From Mesostigma viride (lineage: Eukaryota; Streptophyta; Mesostigmatophyceae; Mesostigmatales; Mesostigmataceae): a stretch of 64,000 nt of DNA. Shown one piece after another: positions 30,701 through 40,592 of the stretch. The notes below the pieces were generated by a model. The model was not told where the DNA came from, did no database searches, and saw only the letters and a list, made by a program, of their open reading frames with translations. The DNA lies in the NCBI GenBank assembly GCA_009746045.1, contig RPFO01000068.1, positions 1 through 64,000 on the forward strand, read 5' to 3'. Within the stretch, counting starts at the first letter, position 1; every line of letters begins with the position of its first letter. The position numbers were made by a program, and so were the translations under genes.

Positions 30701-33700
30701 CACCCGCGCCGCCCGCCCGCCCGCCCGCCCGCCGCCGCCCGCCCGCCCGCCCGCCCGCCCGCCCGCCCGCCCGCCCACCCACCCACCCACCCACCCACCC
30801 ACCCACCCACCCACCCACCCACCCACCCACCCACCCACCCACCCACCCACCCACCCACCCACCCACCCACCCACCCACCCACCCACCCACCCACCCACCC
30901 ACCCACCCACCCACCCACCCACCCACCCACCCGCCCGCCTGGCATTCCACGTACCCAGAGCCCTCCCCTGTCATATTACTGGCTGACATGTCGGCGGTTC
31001 CAAATTCCGGCGGTTCCGATTGCCGGCGGTTCCAAAGGCTAGGCAGGCACTCAAATTTTCCTCTGGCCACGGTGAACTGGCTGTGGCACTAGGAACAAGT
31101 TGCGACCGCCATACCATGTGTACCATTCCCAGCCTGTGGTCTTCCAATCGTGTCTTCACGTGTGGCTCATCTGCTTGCTCGAATCATCGATCGTTCCCTG
31201 TTCATTGTTCATTGTCCGTTGAGCGGCTCTGAGACGGGTCTCTCTACTAAGTTTGATATCGTGTGTTTGATGTATATGTTTGGTCTGTGTCTGATAGGTT
31301 TGGTTGCAAGTGTTTGTTTAGATGTGTGTGATCCTCCTTGGGTGCCCCCTCTCTCCCCCGACCCCCTCACCCCCCCCCACACACACACCAAATCCCCCCC
31401 CCCTCGCACGTGCACACTGCCACCGGTCAAACACCAACGCGTCCACACCACCGCAGATGAAGATCCTGCGCGACGACCTGGAGCTGCGCCGCAAGCAGGA
31501 GGTGCACGAGATCGAGGAGCGCAAGAACACGCACATCAATGAGCTGATGAAGAAGCACGAGAAGGCGTTTGCCGAGATCAAGAACTACTACAACGACATC
31601 ACGCACAACAACCTGGACCTGATCAAGGCGCTCAAGGAGGACGTGGCCGAGATGAAGAAGAAGGAGGTGGCCAACGAGAAGCTCATGTTCGAGATCGCGC
31701 AGGAGAACAAGCGGCTGTCCGAGCCGCTTACTAAGGCGCTCAAGGAGGTCGAGAGCCTGCGCGCGCAGCTGGCTAACTACGAAAAGGTGAGGGGCCTTGT
31801 CTCTTCTTTTATCAAGGTTTTGCCCGCCAACTGCGAAAGGCGAGATATTTGTTTTCTTAATGAGTTAGAACGTGGAAACGTTTGTGCGCAGATTGCCAAC
31901 TCACCTACTAAGCGTAGGTGAGGAAGTAAGCGTAGGTCAGGAAGTTGTTCTCCTTCTGTCAACACGCAGCTCGACAACTACCTAGAAATAAGGGGCTTTT
32001 CTTTTTCATGCCAATTAAAAAAAAACAAGGGGCACGGCTCGCTTCTTTGTGACGTTCCTGGTCGATTCCCCTTACAGGCTTCATGTGCGATGTGTGATCT
32101 TCCCCCCTCGTCCCCCCCCCGCAGGACAAAATGTCTCTGGCACAGACCAAGGCGCGGCTGCTGGAGGCGGAGCGCCAGCTGAAGAACCTCGAGTGGGAGC
32201 ATGAGGTGACCAGCCAGCGTGCGTCGCAAGTGCAGGCCGAGCGTGACGAGCTGTACGCCAAGTACGAGGCCAGCATATACGACGTGCAGCAGAAGAGCGG
32301 GCTCAAGTCCCTCCTCCTCGAGAAGAAGGTGGAGATGCTGGGGGAGCAGCTGGAGAAGAAGGAGGCCCAGCTGGGGGAGGTGCTGGCGGCGGCGCACCTG
32401 GATCCGGCGGTGCAGGCGAGCGTGGCGGCCAAGCTGGACGACGTGCTGGACGCGAAGAACGCGCTCATCAAGGCGCTCCAGTACGACATCGCCAAGGTCT
32501 CCAAGGTGAGCATGGATATGAGTGTTCGTGTGTCCATCGCGAGGTCTCCAAGGTGAGCGTTTGGTCAAGTGGGTGGTGGTTTGGGCAGAAGAAAAACAAA
32601 GGGTGCCCAAGGTGAGGGCGTGCGATTGGGTGGCGCCCGTGGGTGGTGGTACTTAAATGGGGCAGAGAAAAAAGGAAGGGAAGGCTTTCCAAGGTGAGTG
32701 TGTTCGCCGCGTGGTGGACAGAGCTAGAGATAACCATGTCCCATGTCCAAGGTGTATGGCCGCCCAGGTCTTCAAAGTGAGCGTTGGCAATGGGGTGGTG
32801 CCGTCTGGTGTTGGTGATGGGCAATGAGCAAGAAAAAATGAGGTGAGCGTTCGCGTGCGTTGTGGCTGTGGTGAGGTATTCAAGGGTGGTGTGGTGTGGT
32901 CACTATAGTATACTGTGTGGTGTGGTGGGGTGGGGTGGGGTGCGTTGTGGCTGTGGTGAGGTATTCAAGGGTGGTGTGGTGTGGTCACTATAGTATACTG
33001 TGTGGTGTGGTGTGGTGGGGTGGGGTGCGTTGTGGCTGTGGTGAGGTATTCAAGGGTGGTGTGGTGTGGTCACTATAGTATACTGTGTGGTGTGGTGTGG
33101 TGGGGTGGGGTGCGTTGTGGCTGTGGTGAGGTATTCAAGGGTGGTGTGGTGTGGTCACTATAGTATACTGTGTGGTGTGGTGTGGTGGGGTGGGGTGCGT
33201 TGTGGCTGTGGTGAGGTATTCAAGGGTGGTGTGGTGTGGTCACTATAGTATACTGTGTGGTGTGGTGTGGTGGGGTGGGGTGCGTTGTGGCTGTGGTGAG
33301 GTATTCAAGGTGGGCAGGGTGGCCGTGGGCTTTGGATGGTGGCGGTGGGCAGGAGAAGAAGACCGGATGCCCAACGGTGTATGGCCTTGTGGGTCGAGGA
33401 TAGCCAAGGTGGCGAAGGTGAGCCGCGTGGCCAGGTGACGGGCAGAAGTACAGAAAAAGGTTTCCAAGGTGAGTGTGGGCCACGACCTCGGCGTGGGATG
33501 TACTAGGAGAATGGCTGGTCGGTGTTCCCCAAGGACATGGCAGCTTGCTCATCATAGCTGCTCAGTAGCCGCTGGGTACATGAAAGGAAAGGTTTTGCCA
33601 TATGTGTAGTCCGCTGGGTTCCCAAACCCTTCCCTCAAATGATGGTGTAACTAACTGCCATTCGATACAAAGCAGGCACTGTATTGCACGTATCAGGTTG

Positions 33701-33998
33701 TCTCCTTGGTATCAGCACGTGTTCCTGTGCTAGCTCCCAAAACATTTTCCCACTCCAACCTCCTTTGAGGGGGTACCTTGCCAAGTGGTAGCATGTGTTC
33801 CCCGCTAACGCCCTTGCCTAAGACTCCATGTGCGTGTGTGTCCCCGCGTCCCCCCCTTTTCCCCAGGCGCACAACGACCTCATCCGCGTGTACGAGAACA
33901 AGCTGGCCGAGTTCGGTGTCCCGGTGGAGGAGCTCGGCTTCCGCCCGCTGCTCACCAATGCGACCACGGGGCCCGCGGGGCTGGTCGTCGGCGCGTGA
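26894..33998 (+). CDS. DRC4: Dynein regulatory complex subunit 4 (GAS8/PF2), 7 exons, 472 aa
   Basis: Exons are 26894-27061, 27275-27522, 29636-29714, 30454-30534, 31457-31786, 32125-32505 and 33867-33998, all with GT-AG junctions and continuous phase, total 1,419 bases. The protein is a nearly continuous coiled coil. A Lys-rich tail ([16 protein letters not shown]) is followed by [55 protein letters not shown] and the C-terminal [13 protein letters not shown], all characteristic of GAS8. Length equals that of known DRC4 proteins. It is a core scaffold of the nexin-dynein regulatory complex along axonemal doublets and coordinates dynein activity, so the organism builds motile flagella. Introns hold long simple repeats and echoes of exon edges; no frame break is present. 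Confidence 0.95.
27590..27775. repeat. (CA)n/(CCCACA)n microsatellite in DRC4 intron 2
   Basis: About 185 bp of CACACC and CA units begin 67 bases after the exon 2 donor. Open frames here are artefacts of the repeat. Confidence 0.9.
27776..29412. other. Remainder of DRC4 intron 2
   Basis: 27840-28480 is C/T-rich low-complexity sequence with repeated CCTCG units. 28860-29300 contains an inverted retroelement-like remnant (minus-strand [11 protein letters not shown]) related to 26060-26340. No alternative exon is evident. Confidence 0.5.
29413..29980 (+). repeat. Two-sided echoes of DRC4 exon 3
   Basis: Upstream of exon 3, its acceptor edge is copied at 29423-29451 and 29530-29560 (GCCAGCAAGGACAAGC and CCCAGCAAGGACAAGCGG). 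Downstream, its donor edge is copied at 29845-29882 and 29937-29972 (GAGGACGTGGTCCGTACGCT and GAGGACATGGTCCGCACGCT, each followed by GGTGAG). Upstream copies match only the 5' half of the exon and downstream copies only the 3' half. Confidence 0.85.
30597..30935. repeat. (CCCA)n/(CCCG)n microsatellite in DRC4 intron 4
   Basis: About 340 bp of ACCC units with a GCCC block at 30706-30775 start about 60 bases after the exon 4 donor. It translates as PTHP or VGGW repeats on either strand and is not coding. Confidence 0.95.
31820..31995 (+). repeat. Three echoes of the DRC4 exon 5 donor edge
   Basis: The exon end GCGCAGCTGGCTAACTACGA (ending at 31786) has decayed copies at about 31826 (GCCAACTGCGAAAGGCGAG), 31887 (GCGCAGATTGCCAACT) and 31965 (ACGCAGCTCGACAACTACC). 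Confidence 0.7.
32506..33475 (+). repeat. Series of exon 6 donor echoes plus 85-bp minisatellite
   Basis: The exon 6 end TCTCCAAGGTGAGC is followed by about eight partial copies of the CCAAGGTGAG junction (near 32550, 32608, 32688, 32745, 32772, 32838, 33412 and 33463). Between them, 32870-33310 is five copies of an exact 85-bp unit (GGTCACTATAGTATACTGTG is part of it), ending TATTCAAGGGTG. Confidence 0.8.
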
Positions 33999-34912
33999 GG
34001 GATGTGCGCGTGAGGCGGGGGCGCAGTAGGGGTGGGCGCGTGACGCATAGGCGCGTGAGGGGTGCGCGCACGCTTGGTGCAGGTTCTAGCCTTCGCAAAA
34101 GCGACCCATACCCAAAAGGGGTCGGATTCCATGATTCTGTTCGGCATAATTCTGTTCCGCGTTCCATGGGCCGGTGGCGTTCTGCCCACCGAGGGATGGG
34201 CATTCACCCACTGTGGGCATGGACGTTTGCAAACCATTTTGTTGCTTGGGTGCTGGCATTCCCTGCGTGCGAGTGAGACAAATGTGGACAGCAAGCCGAG
34301 GACAACGACATTGACATATCCTGTATATTTTTTCCACATTGTCTGCCCTGGAGGCAGCAGAAGATGTCAGCCTGCAGGGTGTTTTATATTTATGTGACAT
34401 CAGCTCTCGCTAATAACGTCAGGTGTTTTATTTTTATAGGTTAGGAAAACAGCTCATATGAGACAACTTATTTATGCAATTTTTCAATATGAGAAAGGCT
34501 AGCCCTGTGTTAACTGATACTACAGAGTAGTGTCTACTTACGTACTTGCAGTAATTTAACTTAATATGGATCGATTGCTCGCTGAACTTTCCATCTTTGC
34601 ACTACACATTGCATGCTTGAGCTAACGAGCTTGGTATTAAGTGAGACAACTATGTCTGGACGCATGGCGATCCAACGCCATGGAAGAACTAGGGTAGTTG
34701 TGGTGATGGTTGTTAGTGGTGGTGGCACCCAATTAGGCCACGGAGGCACCTGTTTAGCGTAAAGAAATTATTAAATGTTTGATCTGCAATGTAGAGTACA
34801 GATGGAAGGCGGGGATATGAAGATGGCTCTCCAATACTCGTTCAACTAATACGGGCAGTCTCTACGCTTAGTGGTGGCTAACTGCCAGAAACGCTCTCCC
34901 TGGTTCATCGCG
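33999..34912. other. Intergenic between convergent DRC4 and GT29 genes
   Basis: No gene is seen. Contains the 3' untranslated regions of both genes. 34650-34700 resembles part of the Penelope-like fragment at 16530-16600. Confidence 0.45.
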
Positions 34913-37900
34913 TTAGGTGATTATTTGTAGGTCGTATTTCTGGCTCAGAAGCTTGAAGACCTCCATCGCCAGGTCAAAACTGTGCACGCCGGTGAACCCT
35001 TGCACGTCATCAAAGTAATGATAACGATAACTCCGTCGTTTACTGACCAGAGCAGACAAAACAGATGCGTAAAGGGCACAGTGGAGACATGTATAAGTAA
35101 CAATGTAGAACCCCAACAGGCTGGCTGGTCATCTCTGCATCCTCCTGTGAGTACCCAAGCAGAGCCATGGGTTGCTACCGGGGCCAGCAGTTTGCTTGCC
35201 GCAAGTTGGGTGCTGAGGAACCACCATCTCTGCATTCTACATAGTCCCCTTTGCCTGCCATTCCATGACTTGGCCTGCCAGCAGCGCTGCAGAGCCCCTT
35301 CCTACTGGCAAAGCTACGGATCCCTTGGGAAGAATAAGATATCCTTTCAGTCGAAGAATAAGATATCCTTTAAGTCGAGGTGATCGTCCTAGCGCAGCAG
35401 GAGCGCGAGATCATTCATTAGATTGATTAGCGCAGCAGGCTGGAGGTGATACAAAAGAAACTAGAGTAGTCCTAAAGGGCTGAAGTGCCAGAAGGCTGTA
35501 CTGTAGGTACTACATGGACATGAACTAGTGACGGATGATAGCTCCGATGCAACAGTGCATACAGATTACAAGTAAAGCATGATGCGGTAGATAAGGCTAT
35601 GGATATGCCGAAATTCTACCGGCGCTTACCTGGTGTAGGCATAGGCATCAAATCTGTACATCAAACAGCTAGCTGCGCGTGCTGGTATGTTACAGTACCT
35701 ATAGCCACCTCCCCCCCCTCACCTAGCGTAAGCATAGGCATCAAAGCTGTACATCAAACAGCTAGCAAGTATGGAATAGTACACATAGTCACCTCTACCC
35801 TCCTCACCTGGTGTAAGCGTCGAAGCCATAAAGGTCCACCCGGTCGCACACCTGCAGGGAGAAGATGGTGGCGAAGTACCCGCTCATCGGCTTCCGGTTG
35901 TACTTCTTCTCGCCGTGGCCCTCCTGCTCCAGCAGGTACTTGACCTGCACCCACAGCCGGTGCGCCCGGTTGGCAAACACCGGGTTGAGCAGCAGCGGCT
36001 TGGCCTGGGGGACGTGCCGGAGGAGCGGCTGTGCAAAGGCAGGGACCAGCATGGGCAACGGTGGGCAAGGAAAGGCAAGTGTGGGCAAGCGTGGGCAAGG
36101 GCGGCGCGCAGCCAGTTGTTAGCAGCAAGCATCTACCAGAGCCACGGAGCACATGGGCGCGTGTGGACAACCGCAGACAACCGAAGGGGCAATCACAGGG
36201 GCGAGTGTGGACAAGCAAAGGGAAAAACAAAGGGAAGGGACAAGCCAGGGGACAATCAAGGACCCACATTTGACCGCCAAGCCCGCGAGCCCTCACCTGG
36301 CACAGGTGGTACCGCGTTGGCCGGCCTGACGTCTCGAACACCACCAGGTGCGACCCCTCGTTGCCAGGTGTCACGCGCCAGCGCAGCTTGCCCGCGATGA
36401 GGGACTTTATGTTGTGGCTGTTGACCACGTTGAAGGTGGTGCGGCGGCCCACGTACTGCTCGTAGCCGCGCACGGGCGCCATGTTGAGCCGGATGACCGC
36501 GTCGTGGGAGTCAATGTCCTGAAAGGGGTGGGGGGGGGGGGGACGCAGGGATGGGTGGTTGGGAAGGGTGAGGAAGGTTGAAAGCTGGTTGACACAGGAA
36601 TGTGTGGAGCGGCAGGTTACTTCGTGGTCCACAAGGAGGGAAGGAGAGAGCCCTGATGAGGGGGACCAACAAATAGTGCGAGTCAATGTCCCAAGGGGGG
36701 GAGGACAAGGGGGCAAAAGGGGGGCAGAGGGGGGGAAGTCCACTCACCCACCCACCCACCCACCTGCCCGTTCTGCTTGAGCAGCAACACGCCCGAGTTG
36801 CCCACCACCGCGCAGCTCTCAAAGTGGAAGCGCGGCTCGTTGAGGGGCAGCAGCTCGAACAGACCCTTGGGGAAGTTGTAGATGAGCGTGTTGTTGCCGT
36901 CCCAGTAGCTCAGCCAGTGGCGCACCACATCGTGGCCCAGCGTCGCGTTGTGCGTGATGAACTGGGCCGGGGGGCAACGTGTGCGTGATGAACACGGGGG
37001 CATGGGGCAGTGACCCTTGATTGTAAGGCCATGCCAAAACGAGGCGAAAGAGGGGGGGGATACATAAATGTGCACTCGTGGCCCAACGTGGCATTGTGCG
37101 ATTCACAGGGGAGGAAAAGGGGCCTCCGGCGGTGAACACTTTTCATAAAGCAATGGCATGAAGTGAGAGATAAGAGGGGTGGGGTCGGGGGAATCCAATC
37201 ACCAGTCGTGGCAGAGAGTCGCGTCGTGGGATGCATGGTGTGATACATGGGGGGTCAGAGGATGTGTGCGGAGAGGGGGGCTGTTGACTTATGGGGTGTC
37301 AGAGGATGTGGGCGGAGAGGGGGGCTGTTGTCTTATGGGCTGTCAGAGGATGTGTGCGGAGAGGGGGGCTGTTGTCTTATGGGGTGTGAGAGGATGTGTG
37401 CGGAGAGGGGGGCTGTTGTCTTATGGGGTGTGAGAGGATGTGTGCGGAGAGGGGGCTGGTGTCTTATGGGCTGTCAGAGGATGTGTGCGGAGAGGGGGGC
37501 TGTTGTCTTATGGGGTGTCAGAGGATGTGTGCGGAGAGGGGGGCTGTTGTCTTATGGGGTGTGAGAGGATGTGTGCGGAGAGGGGGGCTGTTGTCTTATG
37601 GGGTGTGAGAGGATGTGTGCGGAGAGGGGGGCTGTTGTCTTATGGGGTGTCAGAGGATGTGTGCGGAGAGGGGGGCTGTTGTCTTATGGGGTGTGAGAGG
37701 ATGTGTGCGGAGAGGGGGGCTGTTGTCTTATGGGGTGTCAGAGGATGTGTGCGGAGAGGGGGGCTGTTGTCTTATGGGGGGTCAGAGGATGTGTGCGGAG
37801 AGGGGGGCTGTTGTCTTATGGGGGGTCAGAGGATGTGTGCGGAGAGGGGGGCTGTTGTCTTATGGGGTGTCAGAGGATGTGTGCGGAGAGGGGGGCTGTT

Positions 37901-39423
37901 ATCTTACTAGAAAAGCCAGCGGTGAGGGGTGAGGGGGGCGGGAGGTGCAAACAAACATATTTCTGGCCTGCGCTGGTTGTCTCCTTGATATCCGGACAAC
38001 GGTTATGAATGGCATGCCGCTTCAAGAGCGAGGGGGTGCCTGCCGGTGCCCATGTGCCCGTTCACTGCGAAGTCTGTGGACTCACTATACCGTCAATGCG
38101 TTCCCAGTGAGGCATGGCCATGTACAGTTTACTCAAACCTGTTGGTTTTTCCGGCACTCAAGTGCCTGCGCCTTCACAAAGTCTGCCAGTGCGTCACTCT
38201 GATCTCTCCCAGTTTTGCCCCCCTCTCGCCCTACCTGCACCTTGTGCGTGCGTGACCAGCGGCGTGTGGGCTCATCTTGAAATGTCCACAGTTTGTCGAC
38301 TACAATGCAATCTGCCCACGCGTTCACTACAAGCCATCATCTCTCCCCGCCCCACCTGTCGCTTGTGCGTCACCAGCGGCGTGTGCTCCGTCATGCGCTT
38401 GACGTTATCCAGCACGTCCCACGACGCGCCGTTCTCCGGCCGCGACCTCGGCCCCACCGCCGCACCGCCACCCCCCGCTGCCCCGCCATGCTTGCCGTGC
38501 CTGGCCCCCGCCGCCGCCCTGGCCGCAATGACTGCTAATTCTTGCAACCGTGCGCTCTCCTCACTGTCATCATCACCCTCCCAGTAGTCGGGTCCGTGCA
38601 CGCCGTCGTCCTCCCCCTCGTCGCCCTCCCAGCTCCCGTCCAGCGTCTCCGTGGTGATCCTGTCACTGTCTTCATCGGGACTGTCACTAGTGGCGATAGA
38701 ACCGTTTATGCTTGCAGCCGCGGTCGCACTCGCAGGCGTGCTGGCAGCGGGCGCCGGGGTGCTGTGCCCGGAGCCTTTTCCCGCTTGCCTGCGGCTGCTG
38801 CCCTCGGACCCACGGGAGCTTCCGCGTTTTTTACTGCTGCCGCCACGGTCGTGGCTGCCAGCTCGCGATGAGCTGCCTCTCCTGTCACCGGACGAGCTGT
38901 CCTTGCCGTCCTTGTCGTTGTCGCCACCCTGGGACGTCCGCCTGGCGGTCACGTGGGAGGAGCGCGCGTGCAGGAACCCGTCGTGGCCGGCGTCCTTGGC
39001 GGAGAGGGGGAGCGACTTGGAGGAGCCGTGGCCCACGAAGATGACGCGCAGCTGATGAGACAGGGGGAAGCGGAGGATCGACCGGCGGCGGTCGTGTCAG
39101 CGCGGACGTTGTGCACGGACGGCAGGTGCGTGAAAAGTTAAAGCCAAGGAGGTACACAATGGAAGGGGAGTGACGCCTGGGGGAAAACTTGGAGATGACA
39201 TTCGCAGCAAAGGTGCTTAAATTGGCATTGAAACTTGACTAGGAGGCGGATTAACAGTCTGGACGCGAGTGAGAGCACTAATCTGCTTTTTTTTTTTCCA
39301 TGTTTGCCAACGAGACCTTACCACAACGAAAACGAGCAACGTAGCGAAGACTACCCGCGCTGGTGAGACCATGGAACATCGAGAAGCACCGCTCAGTTCA
39401 TCCCAGCTTCGTGACCCTAGCAT
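34913..39423 (-). CDS. GT29 sialyltransferase-like glycosyltransferase, 6 exons, 514 aa
   Basis: Exons (minus strand) are 39423-39322, 39051-38356, 36961-36764, 36518-36297, 36004-35808 and 35042-34913, all GT-AG and in phase. Exon 1 encodes a type II signal anchor ([17 protein letters not shown]). Exon 2 is a 232-residue Ser/Arg/Gly- then acid-rich stem. The catalytic domain shows sialylmotif L ([13 protein letters not shown], then [20 protein letters not shown] and VGRRTT), motif S ([20 protein letters not shown]) and motif III-like YHYFDD followed by [11 protein letters not shown]. Such enzymes transfer sialic acid or a related acid sugar in the Golgi; plant and algal members may use Kdo-type donors, so the substrate is not certain. 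The gene converges with DRC4. No frame break. Confidence 0.85.
35610..35770 (-). repeat. Two echoes of the GT29 exon 5 donor edge
   Basis: Copies at about 35625-35672 and 35717-35764 share CACCTGGTGTAAGC-type donor sequence and GCATAGGCATCAAA with the exon end at 35800-35830, and share TCTGTACATCAAACAGCTAG or GCTGTACATCAAACAGCTAG with each other. Confidence 0.75.
36660..36705 (-). repeat. Echo of the GT29 exon 4 acceptor edge
   Basis: GCGAGTCAATGTCCCAAGGG (36679-36698) copies GGGAGTCAATGTCCTGAAAG at the start of exon 4 (36508-36527). Confidence 0.65.
36970..37905 (-). repeat. GT29 exon 3 acceptor echoes followed by a 44-bp minisatellite
   Basis: The exon 3 start is echoed at about 36978-37005 (GTGCGTGATGAACACGGGG), 37079-37110 (GGCCCAACGTGGCATTGTGCG) and 37207-37250 (GCGTCGTGGGATGCATG). 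About 15 units of 44 bp (37250-37905; core GATGTGTGCGGAGAGG) follow, with few differences. The array is intronic. Confidence 0.8.
38240..38275 (-). repeat. Echo of the GT29 exon 2 donor edge
   Basis: CTTGTGCGTGCGTGACCAGC then GGCGTGTG (38243-38272) repeats the last bases of exon 2 (38360-38390) with a 5-base insertion. Confidence 0.7.
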
Positions 39424-40592
39424 TAGACAGCCCAGGTGACGCAGTTATAGCAGAAGTAGGCATCCTAACTACGAGCCTCCAGGGATCAAAAGTCCTGTCC
39501 ATCAAAATGGCCTCTGCTGCCCCTTCGTTTTGCTCCATAATTTAATGAAAGCATGCCTGCAGGAATAGACGTTCGGCCAATCGAAGTGGAAGGACCGTCG
39601 TCCAGTATTCCGAGCTGTAGGTAATTGCTTCGGTGTGCGAGACCATCAACGTATTAAGGGCACAACCACACATTCCCGCGCGTTTGGCAATGAATGATTT
39701 GCTCCCAAGGTTTCAACTTCATTGCTCAGCGCACTTTAAGGCATGGCAAGAGACTGCAGGACGTTTGTAGTCACTTCGTCTTAGGAAAGCCTGTAAAAAT
39801 ATATATATATTCTTTCCCACGCGGAGCCAAAGGAAGCAACTCGTGACCGCTTTTTTCAGCTATGGTGGCTGTAGTGACCGCTGGCAGAATTATGACTCTG
39901 TTTTTTACTACAGGCAGAGACGGTAGTAGCGCCTAATCGTTATCTTACAATTCTTTATGGACAACGACCACCGTCAAATTCATTCGCGCTTTTATTAAGT
40001 TCCATTCGCCGCCAGACGCCCAGACAAGCCAGAAAAGGTGAAACTTGGGGCATCAAACGAACGTTCCAAGTCGCCGCGCCGGCGCGGAGGCCTGGACGGA
40101 CTTCAACATGGGCCAAACCGCAAAACTCCGTCGATCCACTCACCACTGGTGAGTGGTGACCACTGACCAGCCCGAATCTGTCTGTGGACGTCTTGTCACC
40201 TGCGGGCTGCGACGCTCGACCTCGCCCATCATCTCCCATCATGAGATCAAACTACAGGCACGGCGACGGGCTCGAGAAGCTCGACCCATCCAGGCTGGCT
40301 GATATTGCAGGATTTTTTATGGGACTGGTTGAAAGAGTCCTGTCCGGAAGGCAGGAATGCATGTTGCTGGCCACGAGGGTTGACACTTGACAGCCGTCAT
40401 CCTGCGGTGGTGTCATTGTCAAGATAAAGACAATGTTGAGATTTGCAAGGAGACAAAGCCCGCTGGTACTCTGCCCGTGTTTTCGATTTTTCTGGACCGT
40501 GCAATGCATGCTTACCTGTATATGCGGTCCGAGTAAGGGATACATAATCCAATTCTTACGCATAGACTGTTCGGATAAGGGAGTCGCATGTG
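39424..40592. other. Divergent intergenic region, GT29 and helicase
   Basis: No gene is seen. Must contain promoters for both genes. An ATATATATAT tract lies near 39801-39810. No splice-linked upstream exon for the helicase is evident. Confidence 0.45.

Noticed and set aside
30597-30935. Pro-Thr-His or Gly-Trp-Val repeat proteins
   Set aside because: (CCCA)n microsatellite within DRC4 intron 4.
26894-33998. Use of echo splice sites as the real DRC4 junctions
   Set aside because: Only the chosen sites keep phase and give the full conserved protein; echo sites introduce stops or shifts.
34561-34749. Second Penelope-like gene
   Set aside because: Only about 50 bp resemble the fragment at 16.5 kb, with no catalytic motif, so it is noted only as a related stretch.
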